From contig URQY01000009.1 of the NCBI GenBank assembly GCA_900550165.1, positions 1 through 63,187 of the forward strand: DNA of 63,187 nucleotides, given 5' to 3'. The position numbers were made by a program, and so were the translations under genes. Source of the stretch: an uncultured Eubacteriales bacterium. GTDB taxonomy: Bacteria > Bacillota > Clostridia > Oscillospirales > Oscillospiraceae. The notes under the pieces are model-generated. The model saw nothing but the letters and a program-made list of their open reading frames with translations. It was not told where the DNA came from and did no database searches. Of this stretch, positions 17,062 through 25,956 are shown piece after piece. How positions within the stretch are numbered: position 1 is the stretch's first letter; each line of letters begins with the position of its first letter.

Positions 17062-17091
17062 ATTATATCAGATGATAGCCCCCTTTGGCAA
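17062..17091 (-). promoter_or_regulatory. Promoter of the leader ORF-MATE transcript
   Basis: In minus sense TTGCCA (17091-17086) and a perfect TATAAT (17067-17062) are 18 bases apart. Confidence 0.75.
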
Positions 17092-17134
17092 GGGGAACGT
17101 GGGGAAAGGCGGCGGTCCGGGACGCCCCTTTTCC

Positions 17135-17163
17135 TTGCCCTTTTCCCACGCCCCTGCTATACT
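17135..17163 (+). promoter_or_regulatory. Promoter of the gamma-glutamyltransferase gene
   Basis: TTGCCC (17135) and TATACT (17158) are 17 bases apart, about 30 bases before the ATG. The remaining 16863-17193 spacer holds the MATE leader described separately. Confidence 0.65.
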
Positions 17164-17193
17164 GGGGAAAACAAATGAAAGAGAGAAACGATC

Positions 17194-18822
17194 ATGCCGA
17201 ATTTTGATCCGTTTACCTACCGATATTCCTCTCGCCGCAACGTGGTCTATGCCAAAAACGGCGTGTGCTGCACAAGCGTGCCGCTCGGCGCGCAGATCGG
17301 CCTCGATGTGCTGAAGTCCGGCGGCAACGCCGTGGATGCCGCCGTCGCTATGGCGGCCGCCATGCCGCTGCTCGAGCCGACAGGCAACGGCCTCGGTTCG
17401 GACTGCTTTGCGCTCGTGTGGATCGAAAAGGAGAAAAAGCTCTACGGCCTGAACGCGAGCGGCGTTGCTCCGATGGCGCTGAGCGCGGAGCTCGTCCGCG
17501 CGAAAGGCTTTGCAGAAGTGCCAGAGGAGGGCTGGCTGCCCACGATGGTGCCCGGCGCGCCCGCGGGCTGGGCGGCGCTGAATGAGCGCTTTGGCACAAA
17601 GCCGCTTTCCGAGCTCTTCGCCCCCGCCATTTCCTGCGCCGAAAACGGCTACGCCGTGCCCGTCAACGTCGCAAAGCTCTGGGCGCGCGACAGCCGGCGC
17701 ATCGCCAGGGCCATGGAGGAGGACCCCGCGCCCTATGAGTACTGGTGGAAGTGCTTCATGAAGCCGGACGGCACGCCGTACCGCGCGGGCGATGTTTTCC
17801 GCTTCCCCGCCTATGCCGACACGATGCGCTCCCTCGCCGAGTCGAACTGCGAGAGCTACTACCGCGGCGAGCTGATGGAGAAGATCGTCGCCCACTCCCG
17901 CACGACGGGCGGATACTTCAGCGAGGAGGACTTCAGGAGCTACCGCCCCGCGTGGGTCGAGCCCATCACGCAGAACTACCGCGGCTACACCGCCTGCGAG
18001 ATCCCGCCCAACGGACACGGCATCACCGTGCTGATGGCGCTCGGTATGCTGGAGGGGCTGTCACTTCCCGAGAGCCGCGAGGATGCGGCGCACTACCATA
18101 AGGTCATGGAGGTCATCAAGCTGGCCTTTGCTGACACAAAGACCTACGTCGCCGATCCGAGATACATGAGAACAAAGGTCAGCGAGCTCCTGTCCCCTGC
18201 TTATCTTGCCTCCCGCCGCGCGCTCATCTCGGACAAAGCGCTCGAGCCTAAGGCGGGCGATCCGCACTGCGGCGGTACCATCTACCTCTGCACCGCGGAC
18301 AGCGAGGGCAATATGGTCTCGTTTATTCAGAGCAACTACTGCGGCTTTGGCGCGGGCATTGCCATCCCCGGCACGGGCATTTCCCTTCAGGACCGCGGGG
18401 CGAACTTCTCGCTCGACCCGAAGAGCGACAACTGTCTCGCGGGCGGCAAGAAGTCCTACCACACGATCATCCCCGGCTTTCTGCTCAAGGGCGGCGAGGC
18501 TGTCGGTCCGTTCGGCGTGATGGGCGCCTTCATGCAGCCGCAGGGCCAGCTCGAGGTGCTCGTGAACACCATCGATTACCACATGAATCCGCAGGAGGCG
18601 CTCGACGCGCCGCGCATCCAGTGGGTCGGCGGCAAACAGCTCCAGCTCGAGCGTGAGGCGGGCGAGGACATCGCCGAAGCGCTGCGCGCCATGGGGCACG
18701 AGGTCGAGATCGTTGACGACCGCACGGCCATGGGCCGCGGCGAGATCATCTGGAGGTGCGAAAACGGCGTCTACGCCGCCGGCACCGAGCCGCGCTGCGA
18801 CGGCACGGTCGCCGCATGGTGA
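17194..18822 (+). CDS. Gamma-glutamyltransferase family Ntn hydrolase
   Basis: A 542-residue homologue of gamma-glutamyltranspeptidase. It has the large-subunit start KSGGNAVDAAVAMAAAMPLL, substrate-site GNGLGSD, and the autoprocessing junction CGGTIYLCTADSEGNMVSF, in which the Thr would become the N-terminal nucleophile of the small subunit. The small-subunit stretch KSYHTIIPGFLLKGGE is also present. No signal peptide is visible, so it is probably cytoplasmic, and it may be a related amidase rather than a glutathione enzyme. The ATG at 17194 follows a weak GAGAG site. It is a single-gene unit. Confidence 0.88.
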   Translation: MPNFDPFTYRYSSRRNVVYAKNGVCCTSVPLGAQIGLDVLKSGGNAVDAAVAMAAAMPLLEPTGNGLGSDCFALVWIEKEKKLYGLNASGVAPMALSAELVRAKGFAEVPEEGWLPTMVPGAPAGWAALNERFGTKPLSELFAPAISCAENGYAVPVNVAKLWARDSRRIARAMEEDPAPYEYWWKCFMKPDGTPYRAGDVFRFPAYADTMRSLAESNCESYYRGELMEKIVAHSRTTGGYFSEEDFRSYRPAWVEPITQNYRGYTACEIPPNGHGITVLMALGMLEGLSLPESREDAAHYHKVMEVIKLAFADTKTYVADPRYMRTKVSELLSPAYLASRRALISDKALEPKAGDPHCGGTIYLCTADSEGNMVSFIQSNYCGFGAGIAIPGTGISLQDRGANFSLDPKSDNCLAGGKKSYHTIIPGFLLKGGEAVGPFGVMGAFMQPQGQLEVLVNTIDYHMNPQEALDAPRIQWVGGKQLQLEREAGEDIAEALRAMGHEVEIVDDRTAMGRGEIIWRCENGVYAAGTEPRCDGTVAAW

Positions 18823-18838
18823 GCATTTGCAGAAAATA

Positions 18839-18877
18839 TAAAGGCCGCCCGGAGCATACCTGCTTCGGGCGGCTTTT
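18839..18877. terminator. Bidirectional terminator between GGT and brnQ
   Basis: A GC-rich stem (about 18841-18856 with 18861-18877) ends in TTTT on the plus strand and AAA on the other side. Confidence 0.8.
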
Positions 18878-18895
18878 CATGATGGGGGGAGCGCT

Positions 18896-20254
18896 TTATG
18901 CCTTGGCCTTCTTCCCGCGGGTAAAGTGCAGGATGAGGCCGATGGCCGCGCCGATGAGCGTGGGGCACACCCAACCAAGGCCGAGACCGGCAAACGGCAG
19001 ATACTCGAGGCCGAAGGCCTTGATAGCCGGACCCTGGATGGCGTTGAAGAGGCCCTCCGGCAGCGCGACGATGAGATCGTAAACAGCGGCGATGAGCGTA
19101 AAGCCGATCGTCCAGCAGTACACCGTGCGGTCATGCCCGAAGAACTTGCCGAGCAGTGCCAATGCGATCAGCGCGATGGAGAGTGGGTAGAGGAACATCA
19201 GCACCGGCAGCGAGTAGCTGATGATGGCGCTGAGACCGAGGTTGGCGAACAGCAGCGACACAAGGCTGAAGATGATGGCCCAGACGCGGTACTTCGGCCC
19301 GTCGGGGAAAAGAGCGGTAAAGGTCTCGGCGCAGCTCGTGATGAGGCCGACGGCGGTCTTCAGGCACGCGAGCGTCACGGTCGCGGCAAGGATGAAGAGA
19401 CCGGTGGAGCCGAGGTAGTGCTGCGAGATCTGCGCGAGCGCCGTGCCGCCGTTTTCGGCGGCCTCGAGCACGCCGCGGCTCTGGGTACCGGCAATGGTAA
19501 CGGCAATGTAGATGAACGCCATCAGCAGGCAGCTGAAGATGCCCGCGCGGACGGTGCTGCCCGCCACGGCAGCGGGATCGTCCACGCCGAGGTCACGGAT
19601 GACCTGCACCACGATGATGCCGAAGGCGAGGCTCGCCAGTGCGTCCATGGTGTTGTAGCCCTCGAGAAAGCCGGCGAAAAACGGCTGGGAGGCATAGTCG
19701 CCGAGGGGTTCCACGTCTGCAATGGAGACGCTCGGCGTGACGAGCACCACGATAACGAGGATGGCGAGGAACACGAGGAAGCAGGGGGTCAGGATCTTGC
19801 CGACCCAGGTGAGGATCTTGCCGGGACGCAGCGCAAAGAAGAGCGCCGCGGCGAAGAACGCGACCGAGAAGAGCAGCAGGTACAGCGTGGTGTTGCCGTC
19901 CTGCGGCAGGATCTGCTCAAGGCCCACGGTGAAGGAGGTCGTTGCGCAGCGGGGAATGGCGAAGAACGGCCCGATGGTCAGATACAGCGCGCAGGTGAAA
20001 AACATGGCGTAGGGACGGTTCACCTTGCTGCTCAGGTCAAAGAGACCCGTCGAGCGGCTGATGCCGAGCGCGGCCACGCCGAGCAGCGGCAGGCCCACGG
20101 CGGTGATGAGGAGGCCCAGAATGGCCTGCCAGACGTTCGAGCCGGCCATCTGGCCGAGATGCACGGGGAAGATGAGGTTGCCGGCGCCGAAGAAGAGGCC
20201 GAAGAGCATACTGGCAACGTAGGTATATTCTTTAGCACTGAGTTTATGTTTCAT
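18896..20254 (-). CDS. brnQ: Branched-chain amino acid transport system II carrier protein
   Basis: A 452-residue membrane protein with about 12 helices. The LIVCS family signature MLFGLFFGAGNLIFPVHLGQ is near the N-terminus, and IPRCATTSFTVGL lies around residue 105. It imports Leu, Ile and Val with Na+ or H+. The ATG at 20254 follows AAGGAAAA. The gene has a ~360-base leader with its own strong promoter and a 38-codon upstream ORF carrying consecutive Leu-Ile-Val codons, which points to attenuation by branched-chain amino acid supply. Confidence 0.95.
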   Translation of the reverse strand: MKHKLSAKEYTYVASMLFGLFFGAGNLIFPVHLGQMAGSNVWQAILGLLITAVGLPLLGVAALGISRSTGLFDLSSKVNRPYAMFFTCALYLTIGPFFAIPRCATTSFTVGLEQILPQDGNTTLYLLLFSVAFFAAALFFALRPGKILTWVGKILTPCFLVFLAILVIVVLVTPSVSIADVEPLGDYASQPFFAGFLEGYNTMDALASLAFGIIVVQVIRDLGVDDPAAVAGSTVRAGIFSCLLMAFIYIAVTIAGTQSRGVLEAAENGGTALAQISQHYLGSTGLFILAATVTLACLKTAVGLITSCAETFTALFPDGPKYRVWAIIFSLVSLLFANLGLSAIISYSLPVLMFLYPLSIALIALALLGKFFGHDRTVYCWTIGFTLIAAVYDLIVALPEGLFNAIQGPAIKAFGLEYLPFAGLGLGWVCPTLIGAAIGLILHFTRGKKAKA

Positions 20255-20461
20255 GGTTATTTTTCCTTTCGTGGCGGCGATGCGGCCCTTGTCCGGGCCG
20301 TGCCGAAAATGATCGTAGTAACAAAAAAACCGGCTGCTCCTTCTCTGCCCTCCCCCGCGCGGATACCCCGCACGAAAGGCCGGACCAACGGAACACACCG
20401 GACCTGATGCTGCCGATCATTGCAGCCGACGAATCAAACCGAGCTCTGCCAAAAAAGCCGG
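20255..20461 (-). promoter_or_regulatory. brnQ leader, candidate transcription attenuator
   Basis: In minus sense, after the leader ORF, TCGGCTGC (20429-20422) can pair locally with GCAGC (around 20413) or distally with GCAGCCGG (20337-20330), which is immediately followed by seven Us (20329-20323). The alternative pairings and U-tract resemble a terminator/antiterminator switch. The fold is inferred by eye only. The T-box consensus is absent. Confidence 0.45.
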
Positions 20462-20578
20462 TCAAACCGCAGGAGACTGCTCAGACAGCATAGATGCGCA
20501 CGTGCGTCCCTCTATGCCTACGATCAGTCGCCAGCTTACATCGAAAAAGCGCTTTTCGGATGTAAACGAAGCCTTCAT
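20462..20578 (-). CDS. Leader peptide ORF (38 aa) with Leu-Ile-Val-Gly-Ile, upstream of brnQ
   Basis: The ATG at 20578 follows AAAGGAGG with a 7-base spacer, stronger than the brnQ site. The peptide contains RLIVGIEGR at residues 17-25, encoded CGA CTG ATC GTA GGC ATA. Two hairpins overlap the ORF: one with arms TTACATC/GATGTAA early in the ORF, and one with arms GCATAGA/TCTATGC that starts inside the Val-Gly-Ile codons. A ribosome stalled for lack of Leu, Ile or Val would mask the second hairpin's 5' arm, as in classical amino-acid attenuators. I recognise no homologue. Confidence 0.65.
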   Translation of the reverse strand: MKASFTSEKRFFDVSWRLIVGIEGRTCASMLSEQSPAV

Positions 20579-20611
20579 GTGATCGCCTCCTTTGCGGTGG
20601 AAATTGTTGTC

Positions 20612-20639
20612 ATTATATCACCCCATTACGTTTTGTCAA
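20612..20639 (-). promoter_or_regulatory. Promoter of the brnQ transcript
   Basis: In minus sense TTGACA (20639-20634) and TATAAT (20617-20612) are both perfect, with a 16-base spacer. Confidence 0.88.
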
Positions 20640-20686
20640 GAAAAAATGAGGAAATGGTATGTTGAAAATGCGAAAAAAGAAAGCAT

Positions 20687-20721
20687 AAAAATACGCCGCA
20701 GATTTTTCGTTCCACGGCGTA
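20687..20721 (-). terminator. Terminator of the glycine cleavage operon
   Basis: In minus sense TACGCCG (20721-20715) pairs with CGGCGTA (20698-20692) and is followed by five Us. It lies downstream of lpd. Confidence 0.75.
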
Positions 20722-20774
20722 CTTTTGCGCTTGTTTTTGTCCTTGTAAGATAGGCAAGTTTTCCCGCGCAGGGA

Positions 20775-22154
20775 TCAGCCCAGCTTTTCGGAAAGCTCCT
20801 CCAGCGCGGCGGTCATCGCCTCTTCAAACGAGGGATGCGGACGGATGGCGAGCTTGAACTGCTCAACAGTCATGTGGTTGGCGAGCGCCTGCGAGACGCC
20901 GCCGATCATGTCGCTCGAATGCTCGCACATGAGCTGCGCGCCGAGAAGCTCGCGCGTTTCGGCGTTGGCGACGAACTTCATGAAGCAGCGGCCGGGATCG
21001 GCGATGAGCGTCTTGGCGTTGTCGAACATGACGTGCTTGCCAACCTTGACGGGAATGCCCGCTTCCTTGGCCTCGGCATCGGTCATACCGACGACCGCGA
21101 TCTCCGGGCGGCAGTAGATGCAGCTCGGCACCACGGACATGGAGGTGTGGTTTTCCTTGCCGCAGAGCATATCGACGCAGGCGATGCCCTGCGCGGTGGC
21201 AACGTGCGCAAGCTGGATCTTCGACGACACGTCGCCGATGGCGTAGATGTGGGGGATGCTCGTCTCATAGCGCTCGTTCACGGCGATGCTGCGGCGGTTC
21301 ATCTCGACGGAGACGCCGTCTGCAAACAGGCCGTCGCAGTAGGGACGGCGGCCAATGGCGCAAAGCACGGCCTCGCCCGCGACAGTCTCGTTCTTTTCCT
21401 TGCAGGTGAAGTTGACGGCGATATCTTCGCCGGACTTCTCCACGCTCTGGACCATGGCGTTCGTGAAGACCTTCACGCCCTGCTTTTTGAGGATGAGCGA
21501 AAGATTCTGGCCCAGCTCCTTGTCCATATTGGGCAGCAGGCGGTCCATGCCCTCAATGACGGTCACCTCGCAGCCGAGGTCAGCGTAGAAGGTCGCAAAC
21601 TCGATGCCGATGACGCCGCCGCCGATGATGACGATGGAGCGGTACAGGTGGTCGCTGCCCTCAAGCAGCTCGTCGGAGGTCATGGCGAGCTCCAGACCGG
21701 GAATGGGCGGGCGCGCGGGAACGGAGCCCGTGGCAATCATAATGTCGTCGCAGGTGTAGTCCTTGGCGTTGCCCTCGGCATCGGTCACGCGGACCGTGCC
21801 GGGCGCGGTGATGAGCGCCGTGCCGCGCAGCAGGTCGACCTTCGCGGTCTTGAAGAGGGACTCGATGCCGCTCGACAGCTTCTGCGAGATCTCGCGCTTG
21901 TAGGCAAAGATCTCTTCGATGTTGGCGCTGATGTCCTCGGTGTGCACGCCGATGTGCGCGCCGTGCTTGGCGTCGTGATAGACCTGGGAGGAGTGGAGCA
22001 GCGTCTTGGTGGGGATGCAGCCGCGATTCAGGCAGGTGCCGCCCGCCTCGCGCTTTTCCACAACGGCGGTCTTGAGGCCCAGCTTCGCAGCGCGCAGCGC
22101 CGCTTCATAGCCGCCGGGACCCGCGCCGATGACAATGAGTTGATAATCAGACAT
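20775..22154 (-). CDS. lpdA: Dihydrolipoyl dehydrogenase (L-protein)
   Basis: A 459-residue FAD-dependent disulfide oxidoreductase that reoxidises the dihydrolipoyl H-protein with NAD+. Visible are the FAD site VIGAGPGGYEAALRAAKLG, the redox-active pair GGTCLNRGCIPTKTLL, the NAD-binding IIGGGVIGIEFATFYADLG, and the C-terminal HPSFEEAM, where His-Pro is part of the active site. Last gene of the gcv operon, which supports service to the glycine cleavage system. Confidence 0.97.
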   Translation of the reverse strand: MSDYQLIVIGAGPGGYEAALRAAKLGLKTAVVEKREAGGTCLNRGCIPTKTLLHSSQVYHDAKHGAHIGVHTEDISANIEEIFAYKREISQKLSSGIESLFKTAKVDLLRGTALITAPGTVRVTDAEGNAKDYTCDDIMIATGSVPARPPIPGLELAMTSDELLEGSDHLYRSIVIIGGGVIGIEFATFYADLGCEVTVIEGMDRLLPNMDKELGQNLSLILKKQGVKVFTNAMVQSVEKSGEDIAVNFTCKEKNETVAGEAVLCAIGRRPYCDGLFADGVSVEMNRRSIAVNERYETSIPHIYAIGDVSSKIQLAHVATAQGIACVDMLCGKENHTSMSVVPSCIYCRPEIAVVGMTDAEAKEAGIPVKVGKHVMFDNAKTLIADPGRCFMKFVANAETRELLGAQLMCEHSSDMIGGVSQALANHMTVEQFKLAIRPHPSFEEAMTAALEELSEKLG

Positions 22155-22176
22155 AGTATTTCTTTCCTTTTCCGAG

Positions 22177-22203
22177 CAATGCCGCCGAACCTCGGCGGCA
22201 TTG
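22177..22203 (-). other. Intercistronic hairpin between lplA and lpdA
   Basis: A perfect 12-bp stem (22177-22188 with 22192-22203) has no U-tract. It may tune mRNA stability between the two operon genes. Confidence 0.5.
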
Positions 22204-22223
22204 CAGGCTGTGATCTTAAATTT

Positions 22224-23210
22224 TCAGATATCCTGCTCGCGCAGCAGTGCGCAGAGGTCGTCCGCATAGTCGCGGCATTCCGACACCGACTGCACGCGCT
22301 CGCAGAGCGCATCGATGGCAAAGCGGCAGCCGCGCAGGGCATCCGCCAGCGGCTTTGCAAACTCCGCGTCCATGGCATCGGACCAGACGGCGGCATCTGT
22401 GCAGACGGCGTTTTCCACCGCCAGCTCGATCGTCACCTCGCCCCAGGCAAAGCGCTTGGCGCAGGAGAACGAGCACGGCACGCTTCTGCCGTAGACCCAG
22501 TCGTAGCTGTGGAAGCGCTGATAGCGGCGCTCGATCTCGGCAGAGTCGAAATTTTCCTCGCGCAGCTCCTGCGCTTCAAGACCGTAGACAGTCTCAAACG
22601 CCTTGACCATGGCCTGCGCCATGCCGCCGATCGTCAGATCGGGCTTTAATTCCGTCAGGTTGATGACGCGCGAGCGCACGGACGCGACGCCCTTGCTCTC
22701 GAGCTTCGTCTTCGACGGCGTGAGGTATTTGCCGAGATTTGCCATGTCGACATTCACGAGCAGCGTTCCGTTGTGGAATGAGCAGCCCGCGTGCGAGTAG
22801 AAGGAGTTGCCGGAGAACTTGCACCCGTTCGTCAGAATGTCGTTCCGGCCGGAGATCTCCGCCGGGATGCCGAGGGAGCGGCAGGCCTCCACGATCACAC
22901 TCTGCTGGCGGCGCAGGTCATAGTCCTGCGTGCGCAGCGAGAAGGTGAAGTTGAGATTGCCCATGTCGTGATAGACCGCGCCGCCGCCGGAGAGACGGCG
23001 GGCCAGTGTCCCGCTGTCGCGCTCCAGCTCGGTCGTGCGGCATTCCTGCCACGCGTTCTGGTTGCGGCCGATGACGACCGTGTGCTTGTTCTGCCAGAGA
23101 TAGAGGATGCAGGTGTCCTCCCCCACCGTATCGGTCAGATACTCCTCAAGGGCGAGGTTGCGGTGGGGATCGGTGCAGGAGCCGATGTAATACTGTAATT
23201 TTTTGATCAT
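22224..23210 (-). CDS. lplA: Lipoate--protein ligase
   Basis: A 328-residue enzyme that activates lipoate with ATP and attaches it to the H-protein lysine. It contains the lipoate-binding motif RRLSGGGAVYHDMGN, the N-terminal NLALEEYL and the TKLESKGVASVRSRVINL segment of the LplA family, plus an accessory C-terminal domain. It overlaps gcvPB by 4 bases (ATGA), so cofactor attachment is coupled to synthesis of the cleavage complex. Confidence 0.95.
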   Translation of the reverse strand: MIKKLQYYIGSCTDPHRNLALEEYLTDTVGEDTCILYLWQNKHTVVIGRNQNAWQECRTTELERDSGTLARRLSGGGAVYHDMGNLNFTFSLRTQDYDLRRQQSVIVEACRSLGIPAEISGRNDILTNGCKFSGNSFYSHAGCSFHNGTLLVNVDMANLGKYLTPSKTKLESKGVASVRSRVINLTELKPDLTIGGMAQAMVKAFETVYGLEAQELREENFDSAEIERRYQRFHSYDWVYGRSVPCSFSCAKRFAWGEVTIELAVENAVCTDAAVWSDAMDAEFAKPLADALRGCRFAIDALCERVQSVSECRDYADDLCALLREQDI

Positions 23211-24634
23211 GCAAACGTGTAACGGAGAATGGTGTTGCGCGCCGCGCCGACTTCATCAAGACGGCGGACGGGCGTGTCATGCGGCGCGGTGTGCAGCGCC
23301 TCGGGATCGGTGTGCGCCAGCTCGAAGAGCTTGCAGTAAATGTCGCAGACCTCGTCCATGGTCTCCTTGCTCTCGGTCTCGCAGGGCTCGACCATGAGCG
23401 CCTCGTGGACGATGAGCGGGAAGTACATCGTGGGCGGGTGCAGACCGAAGTCGAGCATTCCCTTGGCAAGGTCGAGCGCGGAAACGCCCGTCTCCTTGTG
23501 CAGGTCGACCAGCGACATGACGAACTCGTGCATACAGATCTCGTCATACGCCATGGTGAAGGTATCCTTGAGCTTGACGCGCATATAGTTCGCGTTCAGC
23601 ACGGCGTTCATCGCCGCCTCGCGGATGCCGGACTTGCCGAGCGTGAGCACGTAGGTCAGCGCACGCACGACAACGCCGAAGTTGCCGTAGAACATCTTCA
23701 CGCGGCCGATGGACTTTTCAGGATAGGCAAAGTCGTACTTGCCGTCCTTCTCGACGACCAGCGGGCCGGGCATATACTTTTTGAGGAACTCCTTGCAGCC
23801 AACGGCGCCTGCGCCCGGGCCGCCGCCGCCGTGCGGGGTGGCAAAGGTCTTGTGCAGGTTCGAGTGGATACAGTCGAAGCCCATGTCGCCGGGACGGACA
23901 ACGCCCATGACGGCATTGAGGTTCGCACCGTCGTAGTAGCACAGGCCGCCCGCGTCGTGGACGATCTTGGTGATCTCGAGGATGTTCTTGTCGAAAATGC
24001 CGACGGTGTTGGGATTCGTGAGCATCAGACCCGCGGTGTCGGGGCCGACGGCGGCGCGCAGCGCGTCGAGGTCGACGCAGCCATCCTCGCCGGAGGGAAT
24101 GTTCACGACCTGGAAGCCGCACATCGCGGCGGTCGCGGGATTCGTGCCGTGGGCGGAGTCGGGCACAATGATCTTCGTGCGCGCGGTGTCGCCGCGGTCG
24201 GTATGATAGGCCTTGATGAGCAGCACGCCGGTGAACTCGCCGTGCGCGCCCGCTGCGGGCTGGAAGGTGACGGCATCCATGCCGAAGACCTCGCCAAGCT
24301 CGCTTCCGAGGGTGTGCAGCACCTCGAGCGCGCCCTGCGCAGTCTCGATGGGCTGGAGCGGGTGCAGCTGGGTGAAGCTCGGCAGTGCCGCCATATCCTC
24401 GTCGATCTTGGGGTTGTACTTCATCGTGCACGAGCCGAGGGGATAGAAGCCGTCGTTCACGCCGTGGATGCGCTTGCAGAGGGCGGTGTAGTGACGGGTG
24501 AGCTCGTTTTCGCTCACATGGGGCAGGTGCAGCGGCGCGGTGCGCTCTTCGGGGAGCTGATATTCGGGCACGTCGCACTCGGGCATGAGCGTCATGCCGC
24601 GGCCTTCGACGCCGAGTTCAAAAATGAGCTTCAT
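23207..24634 (-). CDS. gcvPB: Glycine dehydrogenase (decarboxylating) subunit 2 (P-protein beta)
   Basis: A 475-residue PLP enzyme subunit. With GcvPA it decarboxylates glycine and passes aminomethyl to the H-protein. The PLP lysine is in IHSNLHKTFATPHGGGGPGA, and CTMKYNPKIDEDMA lies near the N-terminus. Its ATG directly abuts the gcvPA stop codon (TAA-ATG), indicating stoichiometric coupled translation. The split two-subunit form is typical of Firmicutes. Confidence 0.98.
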   Translation of the reverse strand: MKLIFELGVEGRGMTLMPECDVPEYQLPEERTAPLHLPHVSENELTRHYTALCKRIHGVNDGFYPLGSCTMKYNPKIDEDMAALPSFTQLHPLQPIETAQGALEVLHTLGSELGEVFGMDAVTFQPAAGAHGEFTGVLLIKAYHTDRGDTARTKIIVPDSAHGTNPATAAMCGFQVVNIPSGEDGCVDLDALRAAVGPDTAGLMLTNPNTVGIFDKNILEITKIVHDAGGLCYYDGANLNAVMGVVRPGDMGFDCIHSNLHKTFATPHGGGGPGAGAVGCKEFLKKYMPGPLVVEKDGKYDFAYPEKSIGRVKMFYGNFGVVVRALTYVLTLGKSGIREAAMNAVLNANYMRVKLKDTFTMAYDEICMHEFVMSLVDLHKETGVSALDLAKGMLDFGLHPPTMYFPLIVHEALMVEPCETESKETMDEVCDIYCKLFELAHTDPEALHTAPHDTPVRRLDEVGAARNTILRYTFA

Positions 24635-25954
24635 TTACTGCACCTCCTTTACGATGGCGACGGCGCGGTCGAGCTGAGCCTTGCTCACAAGCTCGGTCAC
24701 GCACCAGAGGATACCGCCTTCGACCTCCGCGCCGCCGAGGATGCCCTCGGCCTCGAGCGCGTCGAGGATCTTCTTGCGGCAGTTGGGGCATTCCACCTCA
24801 GTGACGAACTCGTGGAAGAATTCGCCCTTGTACTTGATGGTGCAGCCGGCCTTTTCCAGCTCGGAGGCAAAATAGTGCGCCTTCGAGGTGCAGAGGCGCG
24901 CGCACTGCTTCATGCCCTTCTCGCCCATCGCGGCCATGTAAACGCCCGCGGAGAAGGCGCACAGCGCCTGGTTGGAGCAGATGTTGGAGCTGGCCTTTTC
25001 GCGGCGGATGTGCTGCTCACGCGCAGACAGCGTCAGCACGTAGCCGGTCTTGCCGTCCACGTCCGTCGTCTGGCCGACGATACGGCCGGGGAGCTTACGG
25101 GTCATGGCGTTGGTGGTGGCCATGAAGCCGAGGTACGGGCCGCCGAACGCGGTGTCGAGGCCGAGGGGCTGACCGTCGCCGACGACGATGTCCGCGCCCT
25201 CTTCACGCGGCGTGGGCAGGATGGCGCAGGCGATGGGATTCACGCCCATGACGAACTTCGCGCCCGCGGCGTGGACGATCTCGCCGATGGCCTTGGCATC
25301 CTCAAGCTGGCCGAAGTAACTCGGCTGCTGGAGGTAGAAGCAGGCGGCGTCTGCGCCGAGCATTTCGCGCAGCGCGTCCATATCGGTCTTGCCGTCCTTC
25401 GCGGGAACGACGACAAGCTCCGTGTTCGAAGCAAAGCAGTAGGTCTTCATGACCTCGATGGTCTGCGGGTGCACGGCGGCGGAAACATAGGCCTTCGTGC
25501 GCTTGCGGTCCTTGCACATGGGGATAGTCTCGGCCGCGGCGGTCGCACCGTCGTAGTGCGAGGCGTTGGAGACGTCCATGCCGGTCAGCTCGCAGATCAT
25601 GGTCTGGAATTCAAAGGTGCCCTGCAGCACGCCCTGGCTGATCTCGGCCTGATAGGGGGTGTAGCAGGTGAGCAGCTCCTCGCGGGAGGTGACGGACTTG
25701 ACGACGGAGGGGATGAAATGGCGGTAGGAGCCCGCGCCGCGCAGAACGGTCTTGAAGACCTTGTTCTTCTCGGCCATGGCGGTGACCTTCTCGCGCACCT
25801 CGAGCTCGCTCAGGCCCTCGGGGATGTTCAGCCCGCCGTCCTTCAGGAGCATCTCCTGCGGGACGGACTGATAAAGCCCCTCAAGATCCTTCACGCCGAT
25901 GGCCGCGAGCATCTCTTCCCGTTCCGCCGCAGTGGTAGGAACGTAGGAACCCAT
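24635..25954 (-). CDS. gcvPA: Glycine dehydrogenase (decarboxylating) subunit 1 (P-protein alpha)
   Basis: A 439-residue partner of GcvPB with the same PLP fold type but lacking the catalytic lysine. It contains SYVPTTAAEREEMLAAIG, FRGAGSYRHFIPS-like GAGSYRHFIPSVV and CYTPYQAEISQGVLQ, all conserved in GcvPA. The ATG at 25954 follows GAGGAGGGC and lies 2 bases after the gcvH stop; an upstream in-frame start would overlap gcvH. Confidence 0.97.
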   Translation of the reverse strand: MGSYVPTTAAEREEMLAAIGVKDLEGLYQSVPQEMLLKDGGLNIPEGLSELEVREKVTAMAEKNKVFKTVLRGAGSYRHFIPSVVKSVTSREELLTCYTPYQAEISQGVLQGTFEFQTMICELTGMDVSNASHYDGATAAAETIPMCKDRKRTKAYVSAAVHPQTIEVMKTYCFASNTELVVVPAKDGKTDMDALREMLGADAACFYLQQPSYFGQLEDAKAIGEIVHAAGAKFVMGVNPIACAILPTPREEGADIVVGDGQPLGLDTAFGGPYLGFMATTNAMTRKLPGRIVGQTTDVDGKTGYVLTLSAREQHIRREKASSNICSNQALCAFSAGVYMAAMGEKGMKQCARLCTSKAHYFASELEKAGCTIKYKGEFFHEFVTEVECPNCRKKILDALEAEGILGGAEVEGGILWCVTELVSKAQLDRAVAIVKEVQ

Positions 25955-25956
25955 GC

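Noticed and set aside
20255..20465. 73-codon minus-strand frame running from the brnQ leader into the brnQ start
   Set aside because: It is out of frame with brnQ and lacks a ribosome-binding site. The 38-codon ORF upstream has a strong site and amino-acid control logic.
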